Assembly (NCBI GenBank): GCA_038227045.1
Contig: JBBRQD010000010.1
Coordinates: forward strand, 21,977-85,976
Direction: 5' to 3'
Source: JANXLS01 sp038227045
GTDB lineage: Bacteria; Planctomycetota; SZUA-567; H5-PLA8
DNA length: 64,000 nt
Positions 24,432 through 34,378 of this stretch are shown one piece after another. Position 1 is the first letter of the stretch; every line of letters begins with the position of its first letter. The position numbers and the translations under genes were made by a program. The notes beneath the pieces were generated by a model that searched no databases, was not told the origin of the DNA, and saw only the letters and a program-made list of their open reading frames with translations.

Positions 24432-26663
24432 ATGATGAGTGCCAGCCAGATGACTTTATCGCTTCGTGCCGGACTGGCGCTGTGTGCGCTTGTGTGCGCC
24501 GCGCATCTGCGCGCGGAACAGCCCGGAGCCGATACGGTTGACCTTGCGCCCGGCCGAGTTGCCGCGCTGGATCCCAAAATCAAGGCGCTGATCGCGCAGC
24601 TCGGCGCGCCCGACACCGTGCAACGCGAGGACGCCGAAAAAGCGCTTCTGGCTCTGGGCAAGAGTTCCGTCGCACAGCTAAAAGAAGCCGAAGCGTCACC
24701 GAATCCTGAAATATCCTTCCGCGCCAAACGCCTTAACGCGCGGCTCGCCGAGGTTTCAATCCGCCCTCAAAGCTACGCAAACATCCTTCCATCGGATTCG
24801 GTTTTTTTCTTTGAATTTCGCGACGCGCCCACGACTCTCAACCGCTTCAAGCTGACGCCGCTCGGGCAATTCTGGGAGAAACAGACGATGAAAGCGTTTG
24901 TTAAAGGCCATCGCGCAACGCTGCTGGCCAATGAGCTGAAAGTGCTCGACGCCATCGCGGCTCTGCCCAAGCTCGCCAGTGGAAAAGCCTTTTTTGCGCT
25001 CTCCACCCCGGACACGATTGAGGCTCACGAAATCGATCCGCCGCTTCTCTATGTCCTGGAAACCAAGGATATGCAAGCCGTGGAAGCGCAGGTCCGCAAC
25101 ATGTTCGAAGGTATGAACGACGCGGTCAAAACCAAGCGGCAATACAAGCAATTTCAGATCGAAGAACAGAACAACGCCTGCACCGTCTTTGGCGCGGAGC
25201 GGGTCATTCACGCACTGACGCCCAAAGGCATGGAGGGCTTTCTGGACTTTCTTCAGAAACCGTCCGAGAAGCCGCTGTCCCTCCTGCTGACCGATTTGAA
25301 AGCCAAGCGTCCCAACGCCGACGCCTATATCCGGATTTCAGCCGACGGCTTTCCCGTGCTTGCGGAAGCGAATCAATTGTTCGACGACGAACAGGTCAAA
25401 ATGCTCGAAGCCGCCGGGTTCGCCGAAGGCGGATTTTTGGAAGACGCGCTGACGTTGAACACGGAAGGCGTCGAAGAGTTCGCGCGCTTTTCGGGCGGGG
25501 GAGACAATCGCAATAAGGGCTTGCTGGCGCTGCTGCAACGCATGACCATCAAGGCCGCCCCGCCCTTGCAGGCGAATCAGCCACAGGCGCTCGACATGGT
25601 TCCGTTCCAGGCGGCAATGGTGGCCACCTTCAGCGGCGATGCGGCGAAACACTCCGCCGACCTCGCGGCGGCGCTGCGCGCGCTCGATGCGATGAACGGG
25701 CAACCCATCCACCCAGAACCCAACGTGAATACGGCCGCGCCAAAGACCAACGAAGCTGTCGCGCCGCCGCGGCCTCCGGCGCCGAAAACACGCGCGGAAG
25801 ATGCGCTCAATCTCGGCGGCGGCGACGTCCTCAATGACAAAAAAGAGATGAAAGCCGCCGGCAAGGATCCGAAGGCGAAGGATGACAAAAAGGCCGGCAA
25901 AAAAGCGCAGAAGCCCGCGGAACTGGAGCGCTCGATGCCCCATATCGAGCGGCTGTTGAAAGCGGGATTCAAACTCGAGCAACTGTTCGATCAAGCGGAC
26001 GGTCCGATGGTGCTGGCGCTGTTCCCCGAGCGCGTGAACATTGCGAAACTGGCCAATCCCGGCGCGCCCGACAACCCGCCGGATCCCGACCGTGTGCCCA
26101 TTGCCGCGCTTTTTGGCATGTACCTCAAAGACCCCGCGCCGATTGAATTGGCGCTCGAAAAAGCCAACAAGGGACTCAATCCGCTCTACCACAAAACCGT
26201 GCTCAACGGCGGCTCGTTCTATGCCGAAGAGCAGGAAGAGAACGCCGCCGGATTCTGGCTAAAGGGCAATTATCTGGCTTATGCAACGTCGAAGGATATC
26301 GCTGAATTGGCCGGGGCCGCGACGTTGAATCAGAACGGCACCGAGCGCATGTCCGCACGCAAATCGTACCTCGACTATACGACGAACTACCACGATCCCA
26401 AAGCCCTGTTGAACGTCTATGGCGATGCGCGGCAGTTCCTGGAGATGCCCTACAAAATGGCGCAGCTCCAATGGCAGGGCGACCCGAAAAACCCCTGGCC
26501 GGATTTCACGCTGGTCGCGGGCTTGTTGAAAGGAAATACGATGCGCCTGAAAGTCACACAAGCGCAGGGCGGACTGCAAATTGAAGCACAGACGCCGATC
26601 TCGATTTTGGGATTACTGGAAGCGGTGCTGAAGCCGCTGAAGGAAGCGGTGCTGATACAGTAA
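24432..26663 (+). CDS. Exported DUF3352-like protein
   Basis: A 743-residue protein with a signal peptide (LRAGLALCALVCAAHLRA). Residues about 40-95 form a HEAT-like helical repeat (LIAQLGAPDTVQREDAEKAL). From about residue 105 it follows the DUF3352 pattern: ILPSDSVFFFEFRDAPTTLN then LTPLGQFWE. A long lysine/alanine/proline-rich disordered linker (about 430-510) separates it from a second, related beta-alpha part ending in a segment with NVYGDARQFLEM. Function unknown; such proteins are frequent in Planctomycetes-like genomes. Monocistronic. Confidence 0.75.
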   Translation: MMSASQMTLSLRAGLALCALVCAAHLRAEQPGADTVDLAPGRVAALDPKIKALIAQLGAPDTVQREDAEKALLALGKSSVAQLKEAEASPNPEISFRAKRLNARLAEVSIRPQSYANILPSDSVFFFEFRDAPTTLNRFKLTPLGQFWEKQTMKAFVKGHRATLLANELKVLDAIAALPKLASGKAFFALSTPDTIEAHEIDPPLLYVLETKDMQAVEAQVRNMFEGMNDAVKTKRQYKQFQIEEQNNACTVFGAERVIHALTPKGMEGFLDFLQKPSEKPLSLLLTDLKAKRPNADAYIRISADGFPVLAEANQLFDDEQVKMLEAAGFAEGGFLEDALTLNTEGVEEFARFSGGGDNRNKGLLALLQRMTIKAAPPLQANQPQALDMVPFQAAMVATFSGDAAKHSADLAAALRALDAMNGQPIHPEPNVNTAAPKTNEAVAPPRPPAPKTRAEDALNLGGGDVLNDKKEMKAAGKDPKAKDDKKAGKKAQKPAELERSMPHIERLLKAGFKLEQLFDQADGPMVLALFPERVNIAKLANPGAPDNPPDPDRVPIAALFGMYLKDPAPIELALEKANKGLNPLYHKTVLNGGSFYAEEQEENAAGFWLKGNYLAYATSKDIAELAGAATLNQNGTERMSARKSYLDYTTNYHDPKALLNVYGDARQFLEMPYKMAQLQWQGDPKNPWPDFTLVAGLLKGNTMRLKVTQAQGGLQIEAQTPISILGLLEAVLKPLKEAVLIQ

Positions 26664-26952
26664 AAGAAATTGAAAATCGGTGGCGAAGTACGCTGGAAAT
26701 TGGAGTGGTCTGTCACCGTTTTTTCAAAGGCGAAAAATCGCCGGTCAACTATTTCCATTTCCACCCCGTCGAACCGATTCAGGGGCGGTTGAGCATCACA
26801 TATACGTGGTGAAGATAGCACCTTCGGCACATTTCCGACGTTCTCGGCAGGAACGATTGGCCGAATCGCATGGCATCGATTAAGATATGAGCGATAATAC
26901 ATAAGACATAAAGGTCTGCTTAAAAAGACGAGGCTCACAGGAGAAAACATTC
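26664..26952. other. Spacer before the porin gene
   Basis: No gene is supported in these 289 bases. A GATAAT box (26893-26898) could be the -10 element of the porin promoter; an imperfect dyad CATCACATATACGTGGTG lies around 26792-26809. Confidence 0.35.
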
Positions 26953-28565
26953 ATGCGGTTTTTCAAAAACAAGGGGGGTTATGCTGAATTCACGCATTGG
27001 AAAGGGGCGGTCGCCCTCTGGTTAGTCTGTTCATTGTCAGCAGTCCATGCTTTGGAGATCACGCAGGAAGCATGGGAAAAGATTCAAAAGCGCCTAGACG
27101 ACCAGGATGCGCGTCTCGCGGGGGCAGGCGCGAAGATTGAAGGCAGCACCGTCGATTCCGCGCTCGACAGCAAATACGGCCCCAATGCCAACGTCTCAAC
27201 CAAATCGGGAAAGCTGACCATCAGCGGCCTGGTGCAGATTTGGTACTATCGAATCCAGCCGGACCGGCAGGGCTTTTTCAACGATCCGAACGACAATCAT
27301 ATCGCAGATTCATCGTCGTTCGTGGACAGCAACGGATTTCGCGTGCGGCGCACGGACATAAAATTCTCAATGGACATCAATGAAAATGTCCGCGCCGTGA
27401 TGATGATCGACCCTGCTCGTGAAGCCATCGGTTTTCCCGGCATTCCAAACAATCAAGTGGACCTGTTCGGCACCAAGAAGGCCAATTTGGTGTCGCCGCA
27501 GTATCTGACGACGTTCAAGCCCGTTGGCGTAAACAACACCCTCATTCCGGGAGCCGTTCAAAATGGCGGAACCTATCCAGGTGCGCCTCGACTGCTGCAA
27601 GACGCCTATATCAACTGGCATGATTGCATTCCTCATCATGACATCCAAGTCGGACAGTTTATTCCGTGGGTCAGCGAAGAAGGTTTGCGTCCCAGCGGCG
27701 AACTCGATTTTGCCGAACGCTCGATGATCGGGTTCTATGGTAATGGACGCGACGTGGGACTCAGCGTTCACGGTTCTTGGTGGGAATGTGAATCAACACC
27801 CGGCAACGGGCGCTTTCAGTATTGGGTCGGCGTGTTTGACGGCGCGGGAACTTATTTTGAGCCCGGCAATCAGCAAAACCGGCCGGATACCAACGACCAA
27901 AAGGACTTGAATGCGCGTTTCCTTGTCCGCCCACTCTGGGATGATTGTTGGGGAAAACTCGAAATGGGCGTGGCGTTCATGGGTGGGCGACATGGCCAGG
28001 GAGACAATGAGCGGCCGATTGCCGTGCCATCCAACAATTTGAATCGCCCCTCCAATTGGGCGGTGCATAACAGTGCGTGGGGCAGTTACAAGTTTGGCAA
28101 TGTCATGAGCGGTCTTTGGGCGCGAACGGAATGGGCATGGATCAAGGACCGCGAAGCGCCCGGAAGCGTCATCGACGTTTTAGGACAGAGCACGGGCACG
28201 AACCATTTTGCGCAGGAATCGGGCCAGGCCTTCAGCCGCCAGGGCTTTTACGGCGCGATGGGATATAAACTCCGCGACAGTAGAATCTGCGATTTGCTTG
28301 CTGGTTGAAGCCCATCGAAATCCTCGGCCGATACGAACAATTCCAAAATATCGAAACTGCGGATTTGGTGACGCCGTACAAGACCGACGTATTTTACACG
28401 CGGGTGTGGACGGCCGGTTTGAACTACTACATCGCAGGGCACACCGCGAAAGTGCAGGCGAACTATAATTTTGTGACTCTGCCCGCCGACAAATCCAGCC
28501 CGTCGCGGGTTTTTCACGACACCCGGAATGATAATTTCGTGATCAATTTCCAAGTCGCGTTCTAA
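26953..28565 (+). pseudogene. Phosphate-selective-porin-like outer-membrane protein, frameshifted
   Basis: The first 451 codons encode a signal peptide, a short coiled-coil (EAWEKIQKRLDDQDARLAGA) and a beta-barrel with alternating pattern: GLVQIWYYRIQPD, RVRRTDIKFSMDINENVRAV, LLQDAYINWHD, and FIPWVSEEGL, as in OprO/OprP porins. The frame stops at 28306-28308, but barrel sequence continues in the next frame from about 28300 (WLKPIEILGRYEQF, then FHDTRNDNFVINFQVAF with a C-terminal Phe typical of outer-membrane proteins). One base appears missing near 28300-28302. AGGAG precedes the ATG. It is either a recent inactivating deletion or a sequencing error. Confidence 0.8.
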
Positions 28566-29055
28566 AAAATGTGGAGAAATCGGCAAAGGCGGGGGCCATC
28601 CGGAACCAGTGGCGCTGGTCAAGTTGGAAGACGTGGCACTGTCCTGAACGTGCGCGTGATTCGGATTTGCCGAATTTGATTATCCTGAAATTCTGACGCT
28701 TGCCGCCGATTCGCACCGGCCTGTCCGTCAGTCCCTCGATGCGTCAAAGCCTGTCGCGTTCTTCCGGTTCCACGTCCGGCACTTTGCCAGCAGCCGTTTC
28801 AAGACTTCATGAACATTTGGATCCCTCAACAATCACACATTTATCTGGCACCCCTCCGGGGTGCAAAAAAATCTCCAATGCATGTCCGGGGGTATCGCTT
28901 CGCTCAACCCCCGGCTACCATCTTGGACCCCTCCGGGGTCGAAATGCCGTTAATCCCAGCGGAGAACCGAATTACGGGGGACAATTACGGGGGATGGTCA
29001 CGAAACTAAAATAGATGCGTGTCTGTCCGGGCCGCCCGCGGCCATCCGCCCGAAG
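28566..29055. other. Non-coding spacer with multi-hairpin repeat
   Basis: No credible gene in 490 bases. The centre holds the repeat at 28848-28940. Short open frames here are translations of the repeat and of GC-biased spacer. Confidence 0.6.
28848..28940. repeat. Multi-hairpin repeat (CCCCTCCGGGG type)
   Basis: Three palindromes in order: GCACCCCTCCGGGGTGC (28848-28864), a hairpin CCGGGGGT...AACCCCCGG (28886-28914) and GACCCCTCCGGGGTC (28926-28940). The order and spacing match the element at 11348-11452. Confidence 0.75.
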
Positions 29056-29841
29056 TTACAGCCAGGGGAGGGCTGCTTCGGCGAGGCCGAATTTTTCCTG
29101 GTTTTCGGTTAGCCAAATGGGGCGGGTTTCGGCGGCTTTGGCCCAGTCGTCTTTGTAGGGTTTGCGGTAAGGGTCGTAGCCGGCTTTTTTCTCGTTTGTG
29201 TAGTCGGCTGCGTCGCGGCGGTGGATCAGGTCGCTGGCGCATTCGAAGAATTCGGCGATTTCTTTCAGGATTTCGTCTTCCAGTTGTCTGGGGGTTTTGC
29301 CGTAATGCAGCAGGCAGGCGCGGTAAAGGCGCGTGTAGTTGGCGAAGCCGAGTTCGATGGCTCGCGTGGCGAGGCTGAACGAGGGTTCGGCTCGATGGAG
29401 TTTCAGATATTCCCAAAATTTTTCGTGGTGCTCATCGCGGTCGCGGAGTTTGGATCCGGGTTTGGCGTGATGCTTTTTGACGTGTTCGACCAGACCGGCA
29501 CGGATTTTTTCGCGGAGTCCTTCGACGCGGATTTTGTCGGCGAGCTGATTGGCCGTCATGCCGGTCAATTCCTTGAGCAGGCGGTTGAGTGCGGATTGTG
29601 AAATTTCGAGCTGGCGGCAGACGGCTGGGATGGGTTCCCAGAGGAAGGTGCGTTCGCCTTTGAATTCGGCGTCTTCCTGCGCGAGCTGGAGTTCGGCGCG
29701 AATTTCGGTTTCGGCGGCGGCGGATAGTTTTCGAATGGCGGCTCGGCGTTCTTTGCCTTGCAGGGATTTTTCGGCTTCGACGGTGAGGCCGGAGAGTTCG
29801 CGCCATTTGACGGGAGTGGGCGCGGGGGTTTTGGCGGACAT
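29056..29841 (-). CDS. AraC-like HTH protein with expanded DNA-binding domain
   Basis: A 261-residue cytoplasmic protein; ATG at 29841 with AAGGAG seven bases upstream. After a charged helical N-terminus come two halves of an AraC-type DNA-binding domain: CRQLEISQSALNRLLKELTG-MTANQLADKIR (about 70-103) and ATRAIELGFANYTRLYRACL...YGKTPRQL (about 158-188). In standard AraC proteins the halves are about 10-15 residues apart; here a basic, histidine-rich insert of about 50 residues separates them. No ligand-binding domain is recognisable. DNA-binding role is inferred; an RNA-binding role is possible. Confidence 0.6.
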   Translation of the reverse strand: MSAKTPAPTPVKWRELSGLTVEAEKSLQGKERRAAIRKLSAAAETEIRAELQLAQEDAEFKGERTFLWEPIPAVCRQLEISQSALNRLLKELTGMTANQLADKIRVEGLREKIRAGLVEHVKKHHAKPGSKLRDRDEHHEKFWEYLKLHRAEPSFSLATRAIELGFANYTRLYRACLLHYGKTPRQLEDEILKEIAEFFECASDLIHRRDAADYTNEKKAGYDPYRKPYKDDWAKAAETRPIWLTENQEKFGLAEAALPWL

Positions 29842-30301
29842 GAGGGGTCTCCTTTTTGGCGGCCGTTTGGCCCTTGGAAAAAACTCTCGCACCAAGAACA
29901 CTAAGAACACAAAGAAGCACAAAGAAAAGAAAATCTAATGGAGGGATGATGGAAAATGAGGATGGATTCTTTGTATTTCCTGGTGTGTCTTAGTGTTCTT
30001 AGTGTTCTTTGTGCGAGCGTTTTTTAAGGGATTGAACGGTTGCTCATAAATACAACGGATGATGTTTTACAAAATCAAGTGTATTTTTAGTGCATTTTAG
30101 AAGTATTTCTGGGATTATGCGCATTGTGCAAATCTGAAGTTGAGGCTTGGTTTGAGGTTGTGAATTTCATTATCAGGGGATATTGCACTTAATTATTAAC
30201 ATAAAATAGTTGGGCGCAGAACGCGCTTGCGTTCGTTCAAATAACCATTAAAACGCCGTGAATTTATCTTTCTGCGCCACTCATCGCCGGAACGCTCAAT
30301 C
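29842..30301. other. AT-rich spacer between the AraC-like gene and pyrB
   Basis: No gene is visible in 460 bases. The part near 29880-30025 forms an inverted repeat. The rest is AT-rich and probably contains the pyrB promoter (TAAAAT at 30202-30207 is a possible -10), but no -35 fits well. A small hairpin GAACGCGCTTGCGTTC is at about 30219-30234. Confidence 0.5.
29878..30025. repeat. Inverted repeat built of AAGAACACT nonamers
   Basis: The left arm contains AAGAACACTAAGAACACAAAG and the right arm CTTAGTGTTCTTAGTGTTC, ending TTTGTGCGAGCGTTTTTT. The arms (about 35 bases) pair with few mismatches around a core of about 75 bases. Confidence 0.7.
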
Positions 30302-31237
30302 ATGCCCTGGACTCGCCCTCATCTGCTCGGCCTCGAAGACCTCTCCGCCGGGGAAATTTTGGAGATTCTCGATACGGCGCAGTCGTACAAAAGCGCCTCG
30401 CGCAGCGGGCAGAAACTGCCGCTGCTGCAAGGCAAGACGGTGGTCAATCTGTTCTTCGAAGCGTCAACGCGCACCAGCAATTCGTTCGCGCTCGCCGCCA
30501 AACGGCTCTCCGCGGACACGATGAGTTTCAGCAGTTCGGGCAGTTCCGTGAGCAAGGGCGAAACGCTGATTGACACGGCGCTGAATATCGAGGCGATGGG
30601 CATCGATGCGTTCGTGATCCGGCACTCGGCTCCGGGCGCGCCGCACCTGCTCGCGCGGCACGTCAAGGTGCCGGTGATCAACGCTGGCGACGGCTGCCAC
30701 GAGCATCCCACGCAAGGACTGCTCGACATGTTCACGATCCGCGAGAATTTCGGAAAACTGGACGGACTGACCGTCGCGATTCTCGGCGACATCCGCCACT
30801 CCCGCGTGGCGCGTTCGAACGCCTGGGGTTTGCGGAAAATGGGCGCGCGCGTGATCCTCGCCGGCCCGCCCACGCTGGTGCCGCCGGCCATCGCCGCGGC
30901 ACTGGGCGTGGAGGTCAGCCACGACATCGATCAGGTCATCGCCGAGGCCGACGTGCTGAATTGCCTGCGCATTCAATTCGAACGCAAGGCCGCCAATTTC
31001 TTTCCCGGCACGCGCGAATACGCGGCGATCTACGGCCTGAACGCGGAGCGCATGAAGCGTTGCAAGCCGCACGCAATCATCATGCACCCGGGTCCGATCA
31101 ATCGCGGCATCGAGCTTACGCCGGAGCTTGCTGACGGCGAAAGGAGCGTGATTTTGGACCAGGTGCAGAATGGATTGGCGGTAAGGATGGCGGTGCTGGG
31201 GTTGTGCATGGGGGCGGCGAGTGCGTTGAAAAATTGA
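30302..31237 (+). CDS. pyrB: Aspartate carbamoyltransferase catalytic subunit
   Basis: Condenses carbamoyl phosphate and aspartate in pyrimidine synthesis. The carbamoyl-phosphate signature is FFEASTRTSNSFALAAKRL (about 47-66); HPTQGLLDMFTI lies at about 138-149 and MHPGPINRG near residue 262. 311 residues is standard for the catalytic chain. pyrC follows 61 bases downstream; the pair is typical where PyrB associates with a PyrC or PyrC-like subunit instead of PyrI. No pyrR or regulatory leader is recognisable. Confidence 0.97.
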   Translation: MPWTRPHLLGLEDLSAGEILEILDTAQSYKSASRSGQKLPLLQGKTVVNLFFEASTRTSNSFALAAKRLSADTMSFSSSGSSVSKGETLIDTALNIEAMGIDAFVIRHSAPGAPHLLARHVKVPVINAGDGCHEHPTQGLLDMFTIRENFGKLDGLTVAILGDIRHSRVARSNAWGLRKMGARVILAGPPTLVPPAIAAALGVEVSHDIDQVIAEADVLNCLRIQFERKAANFFPGTREYAAIYGLNAERMKRCKPHAIIMHPGPINRGIELTPELADGERSVILDQVQNGLAVRMAVLGLCMGAASALKN

Positions 31238-31298
31238 GATTCCCAGATAACCTAAATTTTAAATTTCACTTACGGAAAGATTCAAAACTTCACTGACT

Positions 31299-32633
31299 AT
31301 GCCAACCCTCCTCCTCCAATCCGGCCGCGTCTTCGACCCCGCGTCGCACCTCGATTTCATCGGCGATGTGCTGATCGATCAGGCGTCCGGCACAATCCTC
31401 GAAATCGGCACGTCGCTTTCGGGCGATCATGTCATCCACTGTTCCGGCAAACTCGTTTGTCCGGGATTCGTCGATATCCACGTCCATTTTCGCGAGCCGG
31501 GGAATAATGCGAAGGAGACCATTGCCACCGGCTCCGCCGCGGCGGTGCATGGCGGTTTCTCGACTGTTGTCGTGATGCCCAATACCGATCCGCCGCTGGA
31601 TAATCCCGCCGCGATTGCATACCAATATTTGCAGGCCAGGAACGCCGGCAAGGCGCGCGTTTTTCCGATGGGATGCATAACCAAAGGGCGCGCGGGGCAG
31701 GAACTCGCGGAGTTGGGCTTGATGGCTCGCGGCTTTGGCTCTGGCACGGCCGGTAGCGGGCAGTTTGGCGCGGTCGCGTTTACCGACGACGGCGCGGCGG
31801 TGCCCGGAAGCCAGATCATGCGCTCGGCTTTTGAGTACGCGAATGCGCTTGACCGCGTGATTGTCGAACATTGCGAGGATCACGATCTGTCGAACGGCGC
31901 GATCATGCATGAAGGCAAAGTCAGCGCAGCGCTGGGCATCAACGGCTATCCAAGCGCCGCCGAGGAACTCATTGTCGCGCGTGATATTCGGCTGGCAAAA
32001 CTGGCGGGTGCCCGCTTTCACGTGTCGCACATTTCGGCCAAGGGAGCCGTCGCGCTCGTGCGCGAAGCGAAAGCGAAAGGCGTGCGCGTCACGGCCGAAG
32101 TCAGCCCGCATCATCTTCTGCTGACCGATGACGGCTGCCGCAACTTCGATACGAATTTCAAGATGAATCCGCCACTGCGCGAACCGTCGGATATTGACGC
32201 GTGCCTCGAAGGACTGCTCGACGGCACCATCGACTGCCTCGCCTCCGACCACGCGCCGCACACCAGCGAAGAAAAAGCGCGCGAATTCGTGGACGCGCCG
32301 AACGGCATCATCGGACTGGAGTCGAACATCGCCGTGCTGCTGACGAAACTTGTCGCGACCGGCAAGCTTCCCCTGGCGCGCTTCGTTGAGGCGTGGACGA
32401 ACGCCGCGGTGCGGTGCCTGGGACTAGATAAATGCGGCGTAACTGGGAAGCTTGAAAAAGGCGGCCCGGCGGACGTGACGATTCTCGATCTGGAAAAGGA
32501 ATGGACATTGGACGCCGCCGCGTTCAAATCCAAAGGGCGCAATTGTCCCTTTAAAGGCTGGCAGCTAAAAGGCGCTCCGATTTATACAATCGTCGGCGGG
32601 GTGATTCACGAGGCTATTGGGTTAAATCATTGA
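31299..32633 (+). CDS. pyrC: Dihydroorotase (class I, zinc)
   Basis: Third step of pyrimidine synthesis, reversible cyclisation of carbamoyl aspartate. The 444-residue length and metal motif FVDIHVHFREPGNNAKETI identify the class I type, and ASDHAPHTSEEK carries the catalytic aspartate. HVSHISAKGAVALVREAKAK and VSPHHLLLTDD supply further metal-site histidines, so the enzyme looks active rather than a pseudo-dihydroorotase scaffold. Likely co-transcribed with pyrB. Confidence 0.96.
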   Translation: MPTLLLQSGRVFDPASHLDFIGDVLIDQASGTILEIGTSLSGDHVIHCSGKLVCPGFVDIHVHFREPGNNAKETIATGSAAAVHGGFSTVVVMPNTDPPLDNPAAIAYQYLQARNAGKARVFPMGCITKGRAGQELAELGLMARGFGSGTAGSGQFGAVAFTDDGAAVPGSQIMRSAFEYANALDRVIVEHCEDHDLSNGAIMHEGKVSAALGINGYPSAAEELIVARDIRLAKLAGARFHVSHISAKGAVALVREAKAKGVRVTAEVSPHHLLLTDDGCRNFDTNFKMNPPLREPSDIDACLEGLLDGTIDCLASDHAPHTSEEKAREFVDAPNGIIGLESNIAVLLTKLVATGKLPLARFVEAWTNAAVRCLGLDKCGVTGKLEKGGPADVTILDLEKEWTLDAAAFKSKGRNCPFKGWQLKGAPIYTIVGGVIHEAIGLNH

Positions 32634-32639
32634 GTTGAA

Positions 32640-32705
32640 AGTTGAAAGTTGAAAGTTTAAAGGTTGAAAGTTGAAGGTTGGATTTTCAACTTTCAAACCT
32701 TTAAC
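32640..32705. terminator. GTTGAAA tandem with hairpin between convergent genes
   Basis: Five GTTGAAA-like heptamers run from 32636; TTAAAGGTTGAAAGTTGAA (32657-32675) pairs with TTCAACTTTCAAACCTTTAA (32685-32704) with one bulged base. It sits between the stops of pyrC and the peroxidase and probably terminates both. Confidence 0.65.
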
Positions 32706-32709
32706 CGTT

Positions 32710-33270
32710 TTACTTCTCCGCCAGAGCGTTCTCAACGGCCGCGATGAATTTTGGATCTTCGGGTTTGACTCCCGGTTCGAAGCGGTCGATCACCGAGCCA
32801 TTGCGGCCCACCAGAAATTTAGCAAAATTCCATTTTATCTCGCCGGGCTTCTTGCTTTCGGTTGTGAGATATTTGTAGAGCGGGGAGATGCCTTCGCCTT
32901 TGACGACTTCTTTGGCGAGCATTGGAAACGTGACGTGGTATTTGCTGGTGCAGAATTCCTTGATCTCCTCGTTGCTGCCAGGCTCCTGCTTAGCGAATTC
33001 ATTCGCCGGAACGCCGATGATGGTCAGTCCCTTGTCGTGAAATTTGGTGTATAGCGCTTGAAGTCCTTCGTACTGCGGCGTATTGCCGCATCTCGACGCG
33101 ACGTTGACGATCAGCAGCACCTCGCCTTTGTGTTGCGAGAGCGCGTAGGGTTTGCCATCGATGCCTTCGAGGCTGAAATCCAGCACGGACTTCTTCGTGG
33201 TTTCTTCAGAAAAAGCACTGCACGCTAGGGCGGCGGCGGCCAAAGCAATGACAATCGTGACGGTGTTCAT
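32710..33270 (-). CDS. Exported thiol (glutathione-type) peroxidase
   Basis: A 186-residue protein of the GPx family. A signal peptide (TVTIVIALAAAALACSAFS) indicates the periplasm; the A-L-A-C stretch is not a good lipobox. The peroxidatic cysteine is Cys61 in NVASRCGNTPQYEGL; glutamine in GVPANEFAKQEPG and tryptophan-asparagine in IKWNFAKFLV complete the catalytic tetrad. Cysteine-type bacterial members usually use thioredoxin rather than glutathione. The ATG at 33270 is preferred over a TTG two codons before because GGAG is 8 bases upstream of it. Confidence 0.93.
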   Translation of the reverse strand: MNTVTIVIALAAAALACSAFSEETTKKSVLDFSLEGIDGKPYALSQHKGEVLLIVNVASRCGNTPQYEGLQALYTKFHDKGLTIIGVPANEFAKQEPGSNEEIKEFCTSKYHVTFPMLAKEVVKGEGISPLYKYLTTESKKPGEIKWNFAKFLVGRNGSVIDRFEPGVKPEDPKFIAAVENALAEK

Positions 33271-33346
33271 GATCAATTCTCCGGTTTGAAAAGGTTCTTT
33301 GTTTTATGAGTACACCATCGCAACGAAGCAATGCAGGAGGTTACGC

Positions 33347-34240
33347 TCATTTCGTCTTCTCATAAAACCGCACCCAATCCACCAGAACTTCGGCGGGAAG
33401 CGCTGTGTCGTCGACATGGAACGTCTTCGCCAGGGGCGCGCCGATGCAGCTTAACCAGATGCTCATGTCGTCGTGCACGAATTCGTTCGCATCCAGCGTC
33501 GAGACGAGTTCGCCGTCGAAAAAATAGCGCGCTTTTTGAGGCGTGAATTCGCAGCCAAAGACGTGAAAATCCTCCGATAAATCGGGCGTTTTTACGCGCC
33601 GCGGCCCGAAGGCTCTATGGATTGGCTTTTTCGTCTGGAGATTCACGGAATACGCCTTCAAGTCGATGGAATCGGTTTCACATACATCAATCTCCTGCCG
33701 CGCGCCAGTGGACTCCGACTTGTACTGATTCAAAGAAAAAGTCGTATGCCAGCCTTTCCCCGGAGGGCATTTGATGCTCGCTTCGTAATAGCCATAGCGA
33801 AAGGCGCGTTTGGTAATGATCCCGCCAGCGGTATAGTCCATCTTTCCCGCCTTTTCCTTTTTCAGTTTCAAATGCAAATAGCCGCCTGAAACAGACACAT
33901 TTTCCGCCTTCTGCGCGCTCCAGAAACGACTGTCGGTGCGGCAGTCCCAAACGCTTGCATCGAGCTTTTCGGCGTTGAATTCATCGGACCAGGACAACGT
34001 GTAGTCGCCAAAATTCTCTCGCCGCACGAACGGACGAGCGACCGCCACCGTCTCAGTCGCCGGAACGGTAACGGGAACCGGCGCAGGAGCCACGACAGTC
34101 GCCGGAACCGCTACTCCCGTGCTGGGCGCGGGAACGGGAACAGGAACCGCCTCTTCGGCAGATACAAACGTATGCTGACGGGGCAACAAACCGCACAGGA
34201 TTGCGAAAATGAGGCAAGTCAGCGCCAAACGTGACTGCAT
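33347..34240 (-). CDS. Secreted glycoside hydrolase family 16 protein
   Basis: A 297-residue exported protein: signal peptide (LALTCLIFAILCGLL), a valine/proline/alanine-rich linker (about 30-70), then a GH16 jelly-roll. The catalytic E-x-D-x-x-E motif is present in RQEIDVCETDS, preceded by YGYYEASIKCPPGKGWHTTF and with LSWSDEFNAEKLDASVW at the N-terminus of the domain, all family hallmarks. GH16 enzymes cleave beta-1,3 or 1,4 glucans and galactans; the substrate cannot be told. GGAG is 9 bases before the ATG at 34240. Confidence 0.9.
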   Translation of the reverse strand: MQSRLALTCLIFAILCGLLPRQHTFVSAEEAVPVPVPAPSTGVAVPATVVAPAPVPVTVPATETVAVARPFVRRENFGDYTLSWSDEFNAEKLDASVWDCRTDSRFWSAQKAENVSVSGGYLHLKLKKEKAGKMDYTAGGIITKRAFRYGYYEASIKCPPGKGWHTTFSLNQYKSESTGARQEIDVCETDSIDLKAYSVNLQTKKPIHRAFGPRRVKTPDLSEDFHVFGCEFTPQKARYFFDGELVSTLDANEFVHDDMSIWLSCIGAPLAKTFHVDDTALPAEVLVDWVRFYEKTK

Positions 34241-34378
34241 GAACTCAAACTCCGTGATGAGCAACACCAAATATTGTGACGCGATTATAACGTGACTTGC
34301 GCGGAATTAGTCGCAAGATTCAAGAAATTAATGGCACCGACATGTTCGCGGAATGGGATACTACTGCACGCGCCCTGC

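Noticed and set aside
28700..29014. A 104-codon open frame over the multi-hairpin repeat
   Set aside because: It translates palindromic repeat DNA and has no ribosome-binding site.
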